The position numbers and the translations under genes are program-made. This document shows positions 29,674 through 40,051 of a stretch of 64,000 nt of DNA, piece by piece. This stretch comes from Phytobacter diazotrophicus. Its GTDB lineage: Bacteria > Pseudomonadota > Gammaproteobacteria > Enterobacterales > Enterobacteriaceae. Position 1 is the first letter of the stretch. Each line of letters begins with the position of its first letter. The notes beneath the pieces were generated by a model. The model saw nothing but the letters and a program-made list of their open reading frames with translations, was not told the origin of the DNA and did not search any database. The stretch spans positions 241,326-305,325 of the forward strand of contig SMDE01000008.1 in NCBI GenBank assembly GCA_004346725.1, in the 5' to 3' direction.

Positions 29674-29870
29674 AGCGGCTCTCCTGTCAGTCTATATAAT
29701 TCAGCGCAACAGCGAATGTTCTGCCGTGCAGCAATCCATTTGTAGGGTTTAAGACCATGCTGGCTAACGAACCAGCATTACAGCGAAGCAGGATACGTTT
29801 CATAGACGGCTCTTATTGATTATCGGGACAGAGGAAGTGACAAAATCAGTATTAACCCCGATGAAAAACA

Positions 29871-29897
29871 CTGCAACCGGTTACTGAAACCGGTTTC
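29871..29897 (-). promoter_or_regulatory. Tandem LacI/AscG-type operator
   Basis: Two adjacent palindromes, GCAACCGGTTAC and TGAAACCGGTTTCC, share the AACCGGTT core. The second matches at 13 of 14 bases the AscG operator TGAAACCGGTTTCA known from the E. coli asc beta-glucoside operon. It lies in the 337-base gap between the divergent EIIC gene (29673) and the YbaK-like gene (30011). A weak CRP-like TGTGA-N6-TCGTGA follows at 29903-29919. I infer LacI-family control of the PTS gene. Confidence 0.65.
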
Positions 29898-30010
29898 CAC
29901 GATTGTGAAGGTGATCGTGAAACGCGTGGTAACGGGATTGTTTTGACAAGATATTTACAGGGATCACAGGGTTGTGACAGATTATTGAAGGTTATGTTCA
30001 GGAGAAGAAA

Positions 30011-30469
30011 ATGAGTTTGCAGTCTGTCAGGCAATTTTTTGCCGAACACGCCCCCGATATTGACATCATCGAGCTCAACCAAAGTACCGCAACCGTCGCA
30101 CTGGCTGCCGCTGCCCATAATGTTGAACCCGGTCAGATAGCCAAAACGTTATCTCTCAAAATCAAAAACGACGTGGTGTTAGTTGTCGCAAAAGGCGATG
30201 CCCGCCTGGACAACAAAAAGCTGAAGTCCACCTTCGGTGCGAAAGCGAGAATGCTCAGTAGTGATGAAGTGGTCACCCTTACCGGCCATCCGGTTGGCGG
30301 TGTCTGTCCGTTCGGGCTGGAAAACCCGTTGGCTGTTTATTGTGATGTTTCATTGAAACACTACGAGGAAGTACTTCCGGCAGCGGGTGCCATCCATAGC
30401 GCAGTGCGTATTTCCCCGGAGCGCATGGCGCAATTAACAGACGCAAAATGGATTGATGTTTGTGAGTAA
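30011..30469 (+). CDS. YbaK/EbsC-family aminoacyl-tRNA deacylase
   Basis: This 152-residue single-domain protein belongs to the YbaK/ProX trans-editing family, which hydrolyses mischarged tRNAs such as Cys- or Ala-tRNA(Pro). Family features are visible: EPGQIAKTLSLK with the conserved lysine (about 46), GDARLDNKKLK (about 62-72) and the GHPVGGVCPFGL loop (about 94-105). It is not E. coli ybaK itself, which lies elsewhere. ATG 30011 has AGGAGAAGAAA upstream. The exact substrate cannot be told. Confidence 0.85.
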   Translation: MSLQSVRQFFAEHAPDIDIIELNQSTATVALAAAAHNVEPGQIAKTLSLKIKNDVVLVVAKGDARLDNKKLKSTFGAKARMLSSDEVVTLTGHPVGGVCPFGLENPLAVYCDVSLKHYEEVLPAAGAIHSAVRISPERMAQLTDAKWIDVCE

Positions 30470-30509
30470 TCAAGGCAGTGCCAGGCGAACCTGGCTCTGA
30501 GTAAACGGG

Positions 30510-31187
30510 TTATGCTAAGGATTGAGCCCCCTTCAATGCTGCTGCGGCAGGAACCCAGGTTAAAATATCTGCCGCATTCAGCAGCCCCACATCGGAATTC
30601 ACCCCTAATTTCGCCATGGCGTTAAATTTATGCGCCCGGATGGTCTTAATGTTGCGCTCCAGATGTACGGCTATCTCCGGCATCGACAAACCACGCGTCA
30701 TACATTGCAAAATGGCGCGCTCAGTCGGACTCAACGTGCGGTTTTGGCTGACATACCAGTGATTGACCACGTTTTCATTGACACGGCGGGTCTCCCCCAA
30801 CAGGGTACAAATATGCCCAAGTAAAATGGGTAACGAAGCTGATTTACTTAAAACGCCATGCAATCGTGACGGAGAAAGACGGCTGACAAGGCGCGCTTCG
30901 CGATCGTCATCCGCCAGTACGATCCGCTGGATGCCAGGGTTTGTCAGTGACAACGCATGCAAGCAAAGCAGACATTCCCGTCGGAGCTCTCGCATACTTG
31001 ATAGCGAATAAATAACTGAAAAGAAAGGCGTCTTTTTCTGCGCTTCAACAAATGCTTTGTGACTGTTAAAAAAATGAAAGTGATATGATTTCATGGCTGG
31101 CGATGCGAACAGATGGCGCAGGCCAGCCTCACTCATCATGCATCTCTCGATGACGGCAACATGCTTTTTCCCGGCACTGATTTCCAT
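30510..31187 (-). CDS. bglJ: LuxR-type transcription regulator BglJ
   Basis: BglJ (225 residues) ends in a LuxR/FixJ helix-turn-helix ([20 protein letters not shown] then [20 protein letters not shown], about 150-190). In E. coli it forms a heterodimer with RcsB that activates bgl, leuO and other H-NS-silenced genes. Its start lies within the end of yjjQ, a 52-base overlap, so it is the second gene of a yjjQ-bglJ operon. The receiver-like N-terminus lacks an obvious phosphorylation aspartate, as expected. Confidence 0.9.
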   Translation of the reverse strand: MEISAGKKHVAVIERCMMSEAGLRHLFASPAMKSYHFHFFNSHKAFVEAQKKTPFFSVIYSLSSMRELRRECLLCLHALSLTNPGIQRIVLADDDREARLVSRLSPSRLHGVLSKSASLPILLGHICTLLGETRRVNENVVNHWYVSQNRTLSPTERAILQCMTRGLSMPEIAVHLERNIKTIRAHKFNAMAKLGVNSDVGLLNAADILTWVPAAAALKGAQSLA

Positions 31188-31870
31188 TCTGATTGCTCTC
31201 CATACGCCGACACAAGATTCAGCTCTTTAGCCCCCTGCGCACTATTAATCCATGCATACATTTCCGCATTACTCCGTAATGACAGCCGACGCATGGCACT
31301 GTTTTTTTGTGCGCTAATTGTTTTATTGCTTTTTTTAAGTAGCATCGCAATTTGATTAATACCCCACCCTTTACCCAACAGACGGAATACCTTTCGCTCA
31401 GAAAGCGTTAATGACTCCAGCTTATTTACAGCCTCATCTGCGTCAAAGAAATCTGCTGATAATAAAGTCTGGCTAATTCTTTCTGCACTTTCATCACCAG
31501 CGCGAATAGCATTAATAACACCGTCCACCGGTTCTCTGTCTGAAAGTAAGGTGCTACAAGGTCGCATCAGTAATTCAACGGCCATGGGATAAATCGTACG
31601 TGAAACAAAGAATATCCAATGGATATCAGTGTATTGAGAAAGAAGGGAATAATATTGTTCACAGGCATTGCGCATCTGACGCTGCTCACCAGAAAGATCT
31701 GCGATGACCAGAGAGGCGCGGCGTAACTGTAATAGTGTTATCTCTTCTAAAGAGCGGCAAAAAGTTAATTCATATTCGGGGAAATGACGTTCCAGAATGT
31801 CCCCCAGCCCAACAGTCATTACGGGAATTTTACTGACAACTATCCCATATTTACAGCTTCTCGATAACAT
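31136..31870 (-). CDS. yjjQ: LuxR-type transcription regulator YjjQ
   Basis: YjjQ (244 residues) has a C-terminal LuxR helix-turn-helix ([20 protein letters not shown] then [20 protein letters not shown]) nearly identical to E. coli YjjQ, which represses motility and capsule-related genes. I start it at ATG 31868-31870, preceded by CGGAGG, giving [18 protein letters not shown]; the open frame continues 22 codons upstream. The 515-base gap upstream to yjjP is very AT-rich with long A/T runs, fitting H-NS silencing and LeuO activation known for this operon. Confidence 0.9.
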   Translation of the reverse strand: MLSRSCKYGIVVSKIPVMTVGLGDILERHFPEYELTFCRSLEEITLLQLRRASLVIADLSGEQRQMRNACEQYYSLLSQYTDIHWIFFVSRTIYPMAVELLMRPCSTLLSDREPVDGVINAIRAGDESAERISQTLLSADFFDADEAVNKLESLTLSERKVFRLLGKGWGINQIAMLLKKSNKTISAQKNSAMRRLSLRSNAEMYAWINSAQGAKELNLVSAYGEQSEWKSVPGKSMLPSSRDA

Positions 31871-32385
31871 GTAACCTCCGCATCCATTCGCGAGCCTTAT
31901 AAAATAAGTTATGTGAATATTTACTAATAACGCCAACCACCGTGTCAGCGGATACCACCCATTAATAAATATAAAATGAAAATATGACGAGAGTGTTTGT
32001 CAATATTCGGTTGTAACAATTAGTGATTATAAAAACAGCTTAATGGGGTGTCAATATATCTAACAAGCCAATAATGATACCTGCTACGTACTCTGTAGAA
32101 GATAAAAAGAGAAACATAAATTAATTAATCACAAAATATATATTTATTGAAAATAAATACACCAGAAAAATGAATCTATCTTTTTATCTCTCACGTGGCG
32201 TAGGTTTCCCTTCCCCTTTCTAAAAACGGCGCACAATCCTGCCAGCGAGCAGCAAAACCGCACCATTTTGTGATTTATTGCGCGAATCTTGATCTATCAC
32301 CACGCCATACACAGGGCCTCCTGTGCTAAAAATTACCTTTTCGTGCCACGCCTTGTGGACCTTGTGCAACATTACCAGGGCTATC
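31871..32385. other. AT-rich divergent control region of yjjQ-bglJ and yjjPB
   Basis: No credible gene is seen here. The stretch contains runs such as AAATTAATTAATCAC and ATATATATTTATTG and is much richer in A+T than the flanking genes. This is what an H-NS-bound silencer looks like, and both flanking operons are H-NS targets or candidates in E. coli. Binding itself is inference. Confidence 0.6.
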
Positions 32386-33162
32386 ATGCAAGAAGACCAG
32401 TCATCACAACGCGCCATTACACGTTTGTGTATCCAATGCGGCCTTTTTTTATTGCAACACGGTGCGGAAAGCGCACTGGTAGATGAATTATCCACGCGCC
32501 TCGGACTGGCGCTGGGCATGGATAGCGTCGAAAGCTCCATCTCATCAAACGCCATTGTGCTGACCACCATTAAAGATGGCCAGTGCCTGACATCGACCCG
32601 AAAAAACAGCGATCGCGGCATCAATATGCATGTGGTGACTGAGGTTCAGCATATTGTCATCATGACAGAACATAAATTGCTGGACGCCAAAGATGTCGAA
32701 AAGCGTTTTTCTCAGGTAAAACCCCTTCGTTACCCACGCTGGCTGGTCACTGTGATGGTTGGCCTGTCCTGCGCCTGTTTTTGTAGGCTTAACAATGGCG
32801 GCTGGGATGGCGCGTTTATCACGTTCTGCGCCAGCAGTATGGCGATGTACGTCCGACTGTTGCTGGCGAACCGTCATATGCACCCGCAAATCAATTTCTG
32901 CATCACCGCATTCGTGGCGACCACCATTTCCGGGCTTATGCTCACGCTACCGGTTTTCCTGCATACGCCTACGGTCGCTATGGCCGCAAGTGTCTTATTG
33001 CTGGTCCCCGGCTTCCCGCTGATTAATTCCGTCGCAGATATGTTTAAAGGCCATATCAATACTGGCCTCGCACGCTGGGCTATCGCCAGCCTGTTAACAC
33101 TCGCTACCTGTATTGGTGTCGTTTTGGCTATGACCATGTGGGGGCTGCGCGGATGGATGTAA
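32386..33162 (+). CDS. yjjP: YjjP, ThrE-family exporter half (succinate export with YjjB)
   Basis: YjjP (258 residues) has a soluble N-terminal region (about 1-115, with [14 protein letters not shown]) and about five membrane segments after residue 115. It belongs to the DUF1212/ThrE family; in E. coli YjjP and YjjB together export succinate. ATG 32386 gives [15 protein letters not shown], matching E. coli MQTEQQRAVTRLC. It overlaps yjjB by ten bases, consistent with a two-part transporter. Confidence 0.92.
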   Translation: MQEDQSSQRAITRLCIQCGLFLLQHGAESALVDELSTRLGLALGMDSVESSISSNAIVLTTIKDGQCLTSTRKNSDRGINMHVVTEVQHIVIMTEHKLLDAKDVEKRFSQVKPLRYPRWLVTVMVGLSCACFCRLNNGGWDGAFITFCASSMAMYVRLLLANRHMHPQINFCITAFVATTISGLMLTLPVFLHTPTVAMAASVLLLVPGFPLINSVADMFKGHINTGLARWAIASLLTLATCIGVVLAMTMWGLRGWM

Positions 33163-33626
33163 TCTGGTTTTTGCTTAATCTGATACAAGACATGTTGCTG
33201 GCTGCCATTCCGGCCGTAGGCTTTGCAATGGTGTTTAACGTTCCGCATCGCGCCCTGCCCTGGTGCGCTCTGCTCGGCGCAATTGGTCACGGTACGCGCT
33301 TCGCCATGGTCTCCTGGGGCTTTAACATCGAGTGGTCGACATTTATCGCCTCGATGTTGGTCGGCAGTATTGGGATTCACTGGTCACGCTGGTATCTCGC
33401 GCATCCAAAAGTCTTTACGGTTGCCGCAGTAATCCCCATGTTTCCGGGGATATCAGCCTATACCGCAATGATCTCCGCCGTAAAGATCAGTCACCTCGGT
33501 TATAACGAAGACCTGATGATTCTTTTGCTGACCAATTTTCTCAAAGCGTCGTCGATTGTCGGCGCGCTCTCAATCGGCCTGTCTATCCCCGGCCTGTGGA
33601 TCTACCGCAAACGCCCGCGCGTGTGA
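33153..33626 (+). CDS. yjjB: YjjB, ThrE-family exporter half
   Basis: YjjB (157 residues) has four to five membrane segments and the conserved [11 protein letters not shown] motif of DUF3815 proteins. It is the membrane partner of YjjP. The start ATG 33153 lies inside the yjjP end (GGATGGATGTAA), a ten-base overlap; a longer frame from 33138 has no support. It gives [14 protein letters not shown]. Confidence 0.92.
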   Translation: MDVIWFLLNLIQDMLLAAIPAVGFAMVFNVPHRALPWCALLGAIGHGTRFAMVSWGFNIEWSTFIASMLVGSIGIHWSRWYLAHPKVFTVAAVIPMFPGISAYTAMISAVKISHLGYNEDLMILLLTNFLKASSIVGALSIGLSIPGLWIYRKRPRV

Positions 33627-33692
33627 AATTTGAGTTATTTCTTTGCCATGGTGATAATCCCCCGAACCGATTGTGACTGACGAGGAGCGGAT

Positions 33693-34334
33693 GTGGAACA
33701 CCATGGCATTTATTCACCGGACAGTTTTGACGATACCCGAGTGAAGGACAAAATTTTCCTCAGCGCGATTACACTGTTTGCGGAATATGGGCTCAATGGC
33801 GCCCGCATGGAGCAAATCGCTGAAAAAGCCGGCACCACAAAGCGCATGGTGGTGTACCACTATAAAACCAAAGAAAACCTGTATTTGCAGGTTATCGAGT
33901 ATGTTTATGCCGCTATTCGCGCCAACGAAAAATCCCTCGAACTCGCCACCCTGCCGCCTGTCGAGGCGCTGGTACAGTTAGTAGAAAGTAGCTTCGATTA
34001 CCACGCCGACCACCCCGATTTTATTCGCATCATCTGCATGGAGAACATGCAACGCGGCCGCTTCATTCAGCAATCGGCCTGGCTGCGGGATGTCAACCTC
34101 AGCGCCCTGACGCTGCTGGAAGATATTTTGCGTCGTGGTCAGCAAAAGCAGCTATTCAACCAAAGTGTCTGCGCGCGCGACCTGCATCGACTGATCAGTA
34201 GCTTTAGTTTTCATTACGTTGCCAATAGTTATTCGTTTTCCATGCTCTTCGAGGCGGATGAAGATCAACAGCAACAACGTCAGCATTATCGCCGGATGGC
34301 GGTACAAGTTGTACTGCGTTATATCTGCCCCTAA
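33693..34334 (+). CDS. TetR/AcrR-family regulator
   Basis: The 213-residue protein has an N-terminal TetR helix-turn-helix ([20 protein letters not shown], about 38-57) and a helical ligand-binding C-terminus of the RutR-like type. Translation starts at GTG 33693, with AGGAG six bases before it. It lies 66 bases after yjjB and 44 before the OhrR-like gene on the same strand. Ligand and targets are unknown; neighbours offer only a guess. Confidence 0.85.
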   Translation: MEHHGIYSPDSFDDTRVKDKIFLSAITLFAEYGLNGARMEQIAEKAGTTKRMVVYHYKTKENLYLQVIEYVYAAIRANEKSLELATLPPVEALVQLVESSFDYHADHPDFIRIICMENMQRGRFIQQSAWLRDVNLSALTLLEDILRRGQQKQLFNQSVCARDLHRLISSFSFHYVANSYSFSMLFEADEDQQQQRQHYRRMAVQVVLRYICP

Positions 34335-34378
34335 AAAATAACTTGCAATTAAATCGTTCACTATCTATATTCAGAAAC

Positions 34379-34834
34379 ATGAAAACGAAATCAACTGAAC
34401 CCGCGAATGCGCAGCTCGCGTTAGATAACCAGTTTTGTTTTGCGTTGTACTCAACAAACCTGGCGCTGCATAAGCTGTATCGGCAGTTACTGGCACCGAT
34501 GAATCTGACCTACCCGCAATACCTGGTGATGCTGGTGTTGTGGGAACAAGATGACGTCACGGTGTCGGAGATTGGTGAACGCTTATTTCTGGATTCGGCA
34601 ACACTTACCCCGCTGTTGAAGCGGCTGGAAAGCGCCGGGTTTATTATTCGCCAACGTTCCCGCCAGGATGAACGCCAGGTCGTCATTACCCTGAGCGAGG
34701 CAGGTCGGGAATTGCAACAACAGGCAAAAGCGATACCGAATGCGGTCATGTGCTCGTTCGATTGTGACCACAAGCATCTGATGGAGCTAAAACAGCAGCT
34801 CGAAGTATTGCGCCAACAGTTTCAGCAAGCATAA
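34379..34834 (+). CDS. ohrR: MarR-family organic-peroxide sensor OhrR-like
   Basis: The 151-residue protein is a MarR winged-helix protein with the OhrR signature [19 protein letters not shown]; Cys20 corresponds to the peroxide-sensing cysteine of OhrR. The DNA-binding segment [23 protein letters not shown] follows. It lies 82 bases before ohr. I use ATG 34379 ([10 protein letters not shown]); a TTG at 34343 extends the frame but lacks support. Oxidation by organic peroxides should release it from the ohr operator. Confidence 0.85.
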   Translation: MKTKSTEPANAQLALDNQFCFALYSTNLALHKLYRQLLAPMNLTYPQYLVMLVLWEQDDVTVSEIGERLFLDSATLTPLLKRLESAGFIIRQRSRQDERQVVITLSEAGRELQQQAKAIPNAVMCSFDCDHKHLMELKQQLEVLRQQFQQA

Positions 34835-34866
34835 GCCCGACTGTGGACGGTTTTATGCGACCATAT

Positions 34867-34890
34867 ATATAGCGTGCTATTTTATAGCAA
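34867..34890 (+). promoter_or_regulatory. Candidate OhrR operator before ohr
   Basis: Overlapping inverted repeats ATAGCGTGCTAT and TGCTATTTTATAGCA (34875-34889, perfect arms TGCTAT/ATAGCA) lie 28-45 bases before the ohr start in an A+T-rich promoter-like stretch. OhrR sites are AT-rich palindromes at this position in other species. Confidence 0.55.
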
Positions 34891-34916
34891 ACGACAATTA
34901 TGAAAAGGAACCTGTT

Positions 34917-35345
34917 ATGTCTTTAGAAAAAGTGATTTATACCGCCAAAGCCAAAGCCACCGGTGGCCGTGAAGGTCGCGCAACCTCTTCTGACGGCGTA
35001 CTGGACGTCAAACTGGGTTTACCGAAAGAGATGGGTGGCGCAGGCGGTGAAGTCACCAACCCGGAGCAACTGTTTGCCGCAGGTTATTCAGCCTGCTTCC
35101 TGGGTGCGATGAAGTTCGTCTCTGGTCGCGACAAGATCGCAATTGCAAAAGACGCCTTTATCGAAGCAGAAGTGGGTATCGGTCCGCTACCGACCGGGTT
35201 TGGGATTGAGGTCAAACTCAATATCCACCTGGAAGGAATGGATGCCGCAGAGGCGAAGAAACTGGTCGATGCCGCCCATATTGTCTGCCCTTATTCTAAC
35301 GCCACTCGTGGCAACGTCGATGTTACGTTAAACATCATCGCGTAA
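34917..35345 (+). CDS. ohr: Organic hydroperoxide resistance protein Ohr
   Basis: Ohr (142 residues) reduces organic hydroperoxides with a thiol-based mechanism. The reactive cysteine Cys60 (GYSACFLGAMKF) and resolving Cys124 (HIVCPYSNATRGN) are both present, as is Arg21 of the active site region. It is of the Ohr, not OsmC, subgroup by length and by VCPYSNATRGN. A terminator follows at 35406. K-12 lacks ohr; this module was gained here or lost there. Confidence 0.94.
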   Translation: MSLEKVIYTAKAKATGGREGRATSSDGVLDVKLGLPKEMGGAGGEVTNPEQLFAAGYSACFLGAMKFVSGRDKIAIAKDAFIEAEVGIGPLPTGFGIEVKLNIHLEGMDAAEAKKLVDAAHIVCPYSNATRGNVDVTLNIIA

Positions 35346-35405
35346 TACTAAGCCGGACGGGCATTAGCCAAAGATCCGGCAGCCAGCACCATTGGGAAAA
35401 CACAC

Positions 35406-35427
35406 AGCCGGGGCAACCCGGCTTTTT
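35406..35427 (+). terminator. Terminator after ohr
   Basis: AGCCGGGG, CAA, CCCGGCT followed by TTTTT is a compact intrinsic terminator 60 bases past the ohr stop and before dnaT. Confidence 0.85.
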
Positions 35428-35530
35428 CGTCTCTGCTCCCCCACGCCTCCACTGTGTTACTATGTGTCATTATGTCTGCGAAAATCTTCGCAGAATGTCT
35501 TTCTGTTATTGCCCTGTTTGAGAACGCGCT

Positions 35531-36070
35531 ATGTCTTCCAGAATTCTGACTTCTACAGTTATCGGCATTGATGATTTTATGCGCGATCACGAAAGCGTTC
35601 TGGCGCGAACGGAAGGGGGCGCGGTCGCTGTTTTTGCCAATAACAGCCCTGCGTTTTACGCCATTACCCCCGAACGTCTGGCAGAATTGCTGGCGCTGGA
35701 GTCACGTCTGGCGCGTCCGGCCAGTGATATCACGCTGGATAACCAGTTCTATGAAGAGCCAGCCGCCGCACCGGTAAATGTTCCTATGGGGAAATTTGCC
35801 ATGTATGCGGGCTGGCAGCCGGATGCGGATTTTCAACGCCTTGCGGCGCTATGGGGCATCGCCCTTGCCCACCCCGTTGCGCCGGAAGAGCTGGCGGCGT
35901 TTATTGCCTACTGGCAAGCCGAAGGGAAAGTGTTCCACCATGTGCAATGGCAGCAAAAACTGGCGCGAAGCCTCCAGATAAATCGCGCCAATCAGGGCGG
36001 CACGGTGAAACGCGACATTAACGCGATTTCCCAGCCTGACAGCCAAATTCCACCAGGTTTTAGAGGATAA
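35531..36070 (+). CDS. dnaT: Primosomal protein DnaT
   Basis: DnaT (179 residues, the E. coli length) helps load DnaB through the PriA-PriB restart pathway. The C-terminal ssDNA-binding segment ([38 protein letters not shown]) and the end [10 protein letters not shown] match. The N-terminal half is more divergent. ATG 35531 is two bases upstream of a dnaTC operon in which dnaC starts three bases after the dnaT stop. Confidence 0.95.
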   Translation: MSSRILTSTVIGIDDFMRDHESVLARTEGGAVAVFANNSPAFYAITPERLAELLALESRLARPASDITLDNQFYEEPAAAPVNVPMGKFAMYAGWQPDADFQRLAALWGIALAHPVAPEELAAFIAYWQAEGKVFHHVQWQQKLARSLQINRANQGGTVKRDINAISQPDSQIPPGFRG

Positions 36071-36072
36071 CG

Positions 36073-36810
36073 ATGAAAAACGTCGCTGAACTGATGAAAC
36101 GTCTGCAACGGATGATGCCTGCCAATACTCAGCCCGCGTTTAAAAACGGCGAGGAACTTATGGCCTGGCAGAAGGAACAGGGTAAGATCCGCGCCGCCGC
36201 GATTGCCCGCGAAAATCGGGCGATGAAAATGCAGCGCACGTTTAATCGCTCAGGTATCCGTCCGCTTCACCAGAACTGCTCTTTCGATAATTACAAAGTG
36301 GAATGCGAAGGCCAGATGCGCGCACTGAGCCAGGCGCGGCAGTATGTGGCTGAGTTCGATGGAAATATTGCCAGCTTTATCTTCTCCGGCAAACCGGGTA
36401 CCGGTAAAAACCACCTCGCGGCCGCTATCTGCAATGAACTGCTACTGCACGGCAAATCCGTGTTGATTATCACTGTCGCTGACATCATGTCCGCCATGAA
36501 AGAGACATTTGGTAACCGTGATAACAGCGAAGAACAACTGCTTAACGATCTGAGCAGCGTGGATCTGCTGGTTATCGATGAGATCGGCATGCAAACCGAA
36601 TCACGCTACGAAAAAGTGATCATTAATCAGATTGTCGATCGTCGATCTTCCTCAAAACGCCCGACAGGTATGCTCACCAACAGCAATCTGGAAGAGATGA
36701 ACAAGCTCCTGGGCGAGCGTGTCATGGACAGGATGCGCCTGGGCAACAGTTTGTGGGTCATCTTTAACTGGGACAGCTACCGTAGCCGCGTCACCGGCAA
36801 AGAGTATTGA
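36073..36810 (+). CDS. dnaC: DNA replication helicase loader DnaC
   Basis: DnaC (245 residues) is the AAA+ loader of the DnaB helicase. Walker A GKPGTGKNH (about 103-111), Walker B LLVIDEIG (about 167-174) and the arginine-containing sensor region DRMRLGNS are intact; the N-terminal DnaB-binding segment precedes them. It follows dnaT by two bases and is preceded by GAGGATAACG. Confidence 0.96.
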   Translation: MKNVAELMKRLQRMMPANTQPAFKNGEELMAWQKEQGKIRAAAIARENRAMKMQRTFNRSGIRPLHQNCSFDNYKVECEGQMRALSQARQYVAEFDGNIASFIFSGKPGTGKNHLAAAICNELLLHGKSVLIITVADIMSAMKETFGNRDNSEEQLLNDLSSVDLLVIDEIGMQTESRYEKVIINQIVDRRSSSKRPTGMLTNSNLEEMNKLLGERVMDRMRLGNSLWVIFNWDSYRSRVTGKEY

Positions 36811-36883
36811 GAGTTTTCCACTCCTTAATCCGGACGCGGGCAGGTGTATAATGTGCGCTTTCAGGCCACCCCAGGATTACGCC

Positions 36884-37384
36884 ATGTCCTTTGCTAAACA
36901 CCTTCTCTGCGTCGCCTTCGCCGGCGGCGCGTTTTTCACTCACGCCAGTTATGCCTCTTCCTGGCAGGACAGTCTTTCCAGCGCAGCCAGCCAGCTTAGC
37001 CAGCAGAGCGGTTCTGGCGGTCAGCAACAAGGTGGTATGTCCCTGTCTTCACTGACGGGCCTGCTCAACGGTGGCAACCAGTCACTCAGCTCAAGCACCA
37101 TGAATAATGCAGCAGGCGTAATGTCTTACTGTGCCAAACATAAGCTCGCCTCACTGACTAACACGGATAACATTAAAAATCAGGTGCTGGATAAGCTTGG
37201 CCTGAATTCCCAGACAGAACAGCAGAAAGACACTAACTATCTTGAAGGCCTGCAGGGAATGTTAAACACCAAAAACGGCGAGCAGCTCAATCTGAACAAT
37301 ATTGGCAGCACGCCGCTGGCGGAGAAAGTGAAAACCAAAGCCTGTGACATTGTCCTGAAACAGGGCGTAAACTTCCTCTCCTGA
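36884..37384 (+). CDS. yjjA: Periplasmic protein YjjA (DUF2501)
   Basis: YjjA (166 residues) has a Sec signal (MSFAKHLLCVAFAGGAFFTH, cleavage near SYA-SS), a Ser/Gln-rich linker (QLSQQSGSGGQQQGG) and a DUF2501 domain with two cysteines (VMSYCAKH and KACDIVLK) that could pair. ATG 36884 has CAGGA upstream and an own -10-like TATAATG at about 36847; the open frame extends upstream into dnaC without support. Function is unknown. Confidence 0.88.
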   Translation: MSFAKHLLCVAFAGGAFFTHASYASSWQDSLSSAASQLSQQSGSGGQQQGGMSLSSLTGLLNGGNQSLSSSTMNNAAGVMSYCAKHKLASLTNTDNIKNQVLDKLGLNSQTEQQKDTNYLEGLQGMLNTKNGEQLNLNNIGSTPLAEKVKTKACDIVLKQGVNFLS

Positions 37385-37621
37385 GTTAAAAAACGTCGCG
37401 TTTGTCGCCCCACGGGCCCAGACGCGGCGCCTGCCTTTTACCTGCGTACCTTCCCTCTCCATAAAGAAAGCGACAGCGGTCATACTTAAATCTTTCTAAA
37501 CCAATTCCGAATAAATCTGTATAAAGATGACACTACAATTGCAGCTATGTTACATCGCAATTAAATTGTATCCCCAAAGGATTTATGCCAGCAGGATGCT
37601 GGTGTCGTAGAGGAATGACGG

Positions 37622-39913
37622 TTGTCCGAGTTACTTTCTATTGTTCTATTTCTCGCGTCCGTGGCGATTTACGCCTCTAAAGCGGGCCGTAATACCTGGT
37701 GGTTCACTGCAATATTGCTGGTGTTGGGTTTCTTTGTCCTGCTAAACATCACCCTCTACGCCAGTAACTACTTCACAGGCGATGGGATCAATGATGCGGT
37801 TATCTACACGCTAACCAATAGCCTCACGGGCGCGGGGGTACGCAAATATCTGCTGCCCGGTGCAGTTCTGGTTCTCGCCCTGACGGCGGTTTTTGGCGCG
37901 CTGGCCTGGATACTACGCCGTCGTCGCCACCGCCCTTATCACTTCGGTTACAGCCTGCTGGCACTGCTGATGGCACTGGCCTCCGTAGACGCCAGCCCGG
38001 CATTTCATCAGATTACTGAACTCGTAAAATCGCAGTCTCGTGAAGGCGATCCTGATTTCGCAGAATATTATCGCGAACCGGCGAAAAAGATCCCCAATCC
38101 AAAGCTGAACCTGGTCTATATCTACGGCGAGAGTCTGGAACGCACCTATTTCGATGATGAGGCGTTTCCCGGCCTGGCGCCTGAGCTGGGCGCATTAAAA
38201 GAAGAAGGTCTGGATTTCTCGCAAACGGAACAACTGCCCGGTACGGATTACACCATTGCCGGAATGGTCGCTTCTCAGTGCGGTATCCCCCTGTTTGCGC
38301 CGTTTGAAGGTAACGCATCTGCGTCCGTTTCCAGCTTTTTCCCGCAGAACACCTGCCTTGGCGATATCCTGAAAAACTCCGGCTACCAGAACTATTTTGT
38401 TCAGGGCGCAAACCTGCGCTTTGCCGGTAAAGATGTGTTTCTTAAATCACATGGCTTTGACTATTTGGTCGGCGCAGAAGAGTTAAAAGGCGAAGTAAGC
38501 GATCCGAAATACCGCAATGACTGGGGCTTTTACGACGACACCGTGCTGGATGAAGTGTGGAAAAAGTACGAGGCGCTATCCCGTTCCGGGCAACGTTTCT
38601 CATTGTTTGCGTTAACTGTCGATACCCACCACCCGGACGGTTTTATCTCCCGAACCTGTAGCCGTAAAAGCTATAGCTATGACGGTAAACCAAACCAGTC
38701 GTTTAGCGCCGTAACCTGTAGCCAACAGCATATTGCCGCGCTGATTAACAAAATCAAAGCCTCGCCCTGGTTTAAAGATACGGTCATTGTGGTCTCTTCC
38801 GATCATCTGGCCATGAACAACACCGCCTGGAAATACCTGAACAAAGAGGATCGTAAGAACCTGTTTTTCGTTCTGCGTGGCGATGAGCCACAGCAGGACA
38901 CGCTGGCCGTGAAACGCAGCACCATGGATAACGGCGCTACGGTGCTGGACATTCTCGGTGGCGATAACTACCTCGGCCTTGGGCGCAGCAGCCTGTCCGG
39001 GCAGTCGCTTTCCGGCGAATTCCTGAATATGAAAGAGAAAATCGTCGCCTGGAAGCCCGATATCATTCGTCTGTGGAATTTCCCAAAACAGATGAAAGAC
39101 TTCACTATCGATCGCGATAAAAAGATGATCGCCTTCTCCGGCAGTAATTTCCGCCTTCCACTACTGGTACGCGTGTCATCAAAACGCATCGAACCTATCC
39201 CGGAAAGCGAATACTCTGCGCCGCTGCGTTTCCAGCTCGCCGATTTCGCCCCACGCGATAACTTTGTCTGGGTTGATCAATGCTACAAGATGGCCCGCCT
39301 GTGGGCGCCGGAGCTGGTGCTTTCCACCGACTGGTGTGTATCGCAAGGGCAGCTTGGCGGTGAACAGAAAGTCCAGGCGGTCGACAAAGATCAGTGGAAA
39401 GGCAAAACCGCCTTCAAAGACACCGTCATCAGCACTGACCGTTACAAGCAAAATGTGGATATGCTCAAAATTGTCGATGACGACATCCGCTACAAAGCCG
39501 ACAGCTTTGTCTTCAACGTCGCAGGCGCGCCTGAGGAAGTGAAAAAATTCAGCGGTATTTCTCGCCCGGAAAGCTGGGGACGCTGGTCGAATGCGCAGCT
39601 CGGCAACGAAGTCGAAATTGAATTTAATGACCCGTTGCCAGCATCCTTTGACCTCGTGATCACCGCAAAAGCCTATGGTGCAAACGCCAACCGCCCTATT
39701 CCGGTAAGAGTAGGCGATGAGGAACAAACGCTGATGCTGGGCAACGATGTTTCCACCACCACGTTACGTTTCAACAACCCGACACGCAGCAATACGCTGG
39801 TAATTGTGCCGCCGGAACCCGAGTCGACCAATGAAGGGAATATTCTCGGCCACTCTCCACGTAAACTCGGTATCGGGATGGTGGAAATCAAAGTCGTTGA
39901 ATCCGCAGGATAA
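37622..39913 (+). CDS. opgB: Phosphoglycerol transferase OpgB (MdoB)
   Basis: OpgB (763 residues, the E. coli length) adds phosphoglycerol from phosphatidylglycerol to osmoregulated periplasmic glucans. Four N-terminal membrane helices (to about residue 130) precede a large periplasmic alkaline-phosphatase/sulfatase-like domain with [13 protein letters not shown] (nucleophile region), [23 protein letters not shown] and VSSDHLAMN metal sites. The start codon is TTG at 37622, as in E. coli. The 237-base gap before it should hold its promoter; no gene is seen there. Confidence 0.96.
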   Translation: MSELLSIVLFLASVAIYASKAGRNTWWFTAILLVLGFFVLLNITLYASNYFTGDGINDAVIYTLTNSLTGAGVRKYLLPGAVLVLALTAVFGALAWILRRRRHRPYHFGYSLLALLMALASVDASPAFHQITELVKSQSREGDPDFAEYYREPAKKIPNPKLNLVYIYGESLERTYFDDEAFPGLAPELGALKEEGLDFSQTEQLPGTDYTIAGMVASQCGIPLFAPFEGNASASVSSFFPQNTCLGDILKNSGYQNYFVQGANLRFAGKDVFLKSHGFDYLVGAEELKGEVSDPKYRNDWGFYDDTVLDEVWKKYEALSRSGQRFSLFALTVDTHHPDGFISRTCSRKSYSYDGKPNQSFSAVTCSQQHIAALINKIKASPWFKDTVIVVSSDHLAMNNTAWKYLNKEDRKNLFFVLRGDEPQQDTLAVKRSTMDNGATVLDILGGDNYLGLGRSSLSGQSLSGEFLNMKEKIVAWKPDIIRLWNFPKQMKDFTIDRDKKMIAFSGSNFRLPLLVRVSSKRIEPIPESEYSAPLRFQLADFAPRDNFVWVDQCYKMARLWAPELVLSTDWCVSQGQLGGEQKVQAVDKDQWKGKTAFKDTVISTDRYKQNVDMLKIVDDDIRYKADSFVFNVAGAPEEVKKFSGISRPESWGRWSNAQLGNEVEIEFNDPLPASFDLVITAKAYGANANRPIPVRVGDEEQTLMLGNDVSTTTLRFNNPTRSNTLVIVPPEPESTNEGNILGHSPRKLGIGMVEIKVVESAG

Positions 39914-39941
39914 AAAAATGCGCCCGAAATACCCTGGGCGC
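39912..39941 (-). terminator. Terminator for lgoD, converging with opgB
   Basis: GCGCCC ... GGGCGC with the A run AAAAAAA on the left gives, on the minus strand, a hairpin followed by TTTTTTT. It lies past the opgB stop. A second perfect hairpin CTGAGTGCC, GAAA, GGCACTCAG (40034-40055) overlaps the lgoD stop. Confidence 0.75.
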
Positions 39942-40051
39942 TGAATAGCAATCGTTATTGCTGCCTGTCTTTGCAACCTATCCTCCGCTGGCGGATGAAT
40001 ACCCCGCGACAGCCTCTGCCTCAAGCCACAAACCTGAGTGCCGAAAGGCAC

